Of a stretch of 64,000 nucleotides of DNA, positions 63,099-64,000 are shown piece by piece; the first letter of the stretch is position 1; every line of letters starts with the position of its first letter. The notes under the pieces are model-generated. The model was given only the letters and a program-made list of their open reading frames with translations. It searched no databases and was not told the DNA's origin. The translations under genes and the position numbers were made by a program. Location of the stretch: NCBI RefSeq assembly GCF_000421265.1, contig NZ_ATWN01000001.1, forward strand, positions 496,001-560,000. The letters run 5' to 3'. The DNA comes from Thalassospira lucentensis MCCC 1A00383 = DSM 14000. Lineage in GTDB: Bacteria > Pseudomonadota > Alphaproteobacteria > Rhodospirillales > Thalassospiraceae.

Positions 63099-64000
63099 TC
63101 ATTTTTGAATTTCGCTAGGTGTTGTATCGCGATGAGCGGCCAGCGTACGGCTGACAAAATTGCGAAGTGCGATTGAAATGTCATTGCCGCGATAGGCCAG
63201 CGACAGTTCGGCGATTGGCACGTCGCCCTTTATTTCGCGGTAGACAACCCCATTGGCCTGAAGCTGGGTCATCGGTTTGGGGACAAGCGAAAAGCCAAGT
63301 TCAGCGGCAACGAAATTGATCACCGAGCCAAGCTGTGGTGCGGATTGACCCAGTTGCGGCTCAAACCCGGCCACGCGACAGGCGGTGACGACCTTGTCAA
63401 AATGGGTTGGGCCAACCGCACGCGGGGTCAGAATCAGGACATCATCGCACAGCTCCGTCAAGGCAACCTTGCCGCCCTGGGCCGCAGGATGCCCGGCGGG
63501 CAGGACCAGCACCATCGGTTCGGCCGAAATCACATGCAGGCGAATGCCGTCACCGGCTACCGCATCCTGACGCAAGAAAACCGCATCAAGACGTTCGTCC
63601 TTTAATCCGGTGACAAGCTGTGCCGAGTTGGCTTCTTCAAGTGTCATTTCAACACCGGGAAAGGCACGGCGGAAATCGCGAAAAATGCGCGGGACCGACG
63701 GGCTGAAGGCCGCCGATGCGGTAAAGCCAACCCGAATGGAGCCGACTTCGCCGCGTCCGGCACGCTGGGCCGCACGAATGGCCCGTTCAGCCAGATCGGG
63801 GAACTGTACGACGATGTCCAAAAAGGCCGATCCTGCCTCGGTCAGTTCCGCACCATGGGGGACACGGTGAAACAGCGGTGTTCCGATTTCGGTTTCAAGA
63901 TCACGGATTTGCTGGCTGAGTGGCGGCTGACCAATGCCGATTTTGGCTGCCGCACGGGTAAAGTTTCCTTCGCGGGCGACGGCTAGAAAATAGCGGATAT
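63099..64000 (-). CDS. LysR-family regulator, N-terminus outside window
   Basis: This LysR-type activator has a C-terminal substrate-binding domain and an N-terminal winged helix visible on the minus strand up to base 64000 (FLAVAREGNFTRAAAKIGIGQPPLSQQIRDLE). The recognition helix is complete, and only a few residues before it lie past the window. The downstream effector domain starts near IRVGFTASAAFSP. The effector is unknown. Confidence 0.88.
   Translation of the reverse strand, partial: IRYFLAVAREGNFTRAAAKIGIGQPPLSQQIRDLETEIGTPLFHRVPHGAELTEAGSAFLDIVVQFPDLAERAIRAAQRAGRGEVGSIRVGFTASAAFSPSVPRIFRDFRRAFPGVEMTLEEANSAQLVTGLKDERLDAVFLRQDAVAGDGIRLHVISAEPMVLVLPAGHPAAQGGKVALTELCDDVLILTPRAVGPTHFDKVVTACRVAGFEPQLGQSAPQLGSVINFVAAELGFSLVPKPMTQLQANGVVYREIKGDVPIAELSLAYRGNDISIALRNFVSRTLAAHRDTTPSEIQK

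Noticed and set aside
1-64000. CRISPR arrays, rRNA operons, prophage and transposase genes
   Set aside because: No regularly spaced repeats, rRNA sequence, integrase, capsid or transposase was seen on either strand.

Overview
The window is 64 kb of ordinary chromosome from a free-living Gram-negative alphaproteobacterium. It is most likely a marine Rhodospirillales member close to Thalassospira. This is a recognition call, not a computed placement. It rests on mid-50s GC by eye, a respiratory complex I accessory subunit of the NDUFS4 type, a TRAP uptake system, PomA/MotB-like stators, an alphaproteobacterial DinB with a zinc-ribbon N-terminus, and a Zur operator of the alphaproteobacterial type. 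There is no rRNA, no CRISPR array, no phage and no insertion sequence. Four tRNA genes are present: two identical tandem tRNA-Glu, one tRNA-Pro and one tRNA-Arg.

Layout. 1-4 kb: the 3' part of recJ, a periplasmic solute-binding protein and an MFS transporter. 4.2-9.1 kb: tandem tRNA-Glu, a membrane histidine kinase, dinB and a protein with a degenerate EAL-like domain. 9.4-12.6 kb: a TPR/SPOR lipoprotein, a SAM hydrolase-type protein and a metallo-beta-lactamase-fold protein. 12.7-16.3 kb: a motA-motB pair and a chemoreceptor with a c-type haem motif in its periplasmic domain. 16.6-23 kb: small unknown genes, apt, a SocA/Panacea-domain protein, a ChaN-like protein, and a Cys/Met-metabolism lyase divergent from an FAD oxidoreductase. 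23.7-28.3 kb: a five-gene cassette (SMP-30 lactonase, TRAP DctPQM, GntR/FCD regulator) probably for a sugar acid or lactone, with a candidate operator upstream. 28.4-33.4 kb: a DMT exporter, a NAPE-PLD-like hydrolase, and a thiamine-precursor ABC transporter (thiZ-thiX-thiY) behind a clear TPP riboswitch. 33.6-37.9 kb: an acetyltransferase, an alpha/beta hydrolase, an AcuC/HDAC-like deacetylase with a DUF192 protein, tRNA-Pro, the complex I subunit and tRNA-Arg.

38.0-39.4 kb is a small AT-rich islet beside tRNA-Arg. It carries a 59-residue ORF and a 417-residue protein. That protein's first 40 residues reproduce the proteasome/HslV catalytic layout: Thr at position 1 after Met removal, Asp17 and Lys34. 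I regard this as the most unusual item in the window.

39.5-45.3 kb: a YitT-like protein, an aldo/keto reductase and a zinc-homeostasis locus. In that locus a cobW-type GTPase and hisI are divergent from zur-znuC-znuB across a Zur box, and no znuA is nearby. 45.3-53.4 kb: a SulP-like protein that has lost part of its membrane domain, a second PLP lyase, a threonine/serine dehydratase, rpmF, two acetyltransferases, a mercaptopyruvate sulfurtransferase and AlaX. 53.5-55.5 kb: two unknown winged-helix-like proteins whose upstream regions share ATGTAT motifs, and a stand-alone S4 domain. 55.5-64 kb: a radical SAM protein, an inverse autotransporter, a LysE exporter, lactate permease with a tightly coupled 52-residue membrane protein, a luciferase-like monooxygenase, a small kinase and a LysR regulator cut by the window end.

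Several real genes start well inside their longest open frame. Starts given here follow ribosome binding sites and domain boundaries where possible. No homology search was run.
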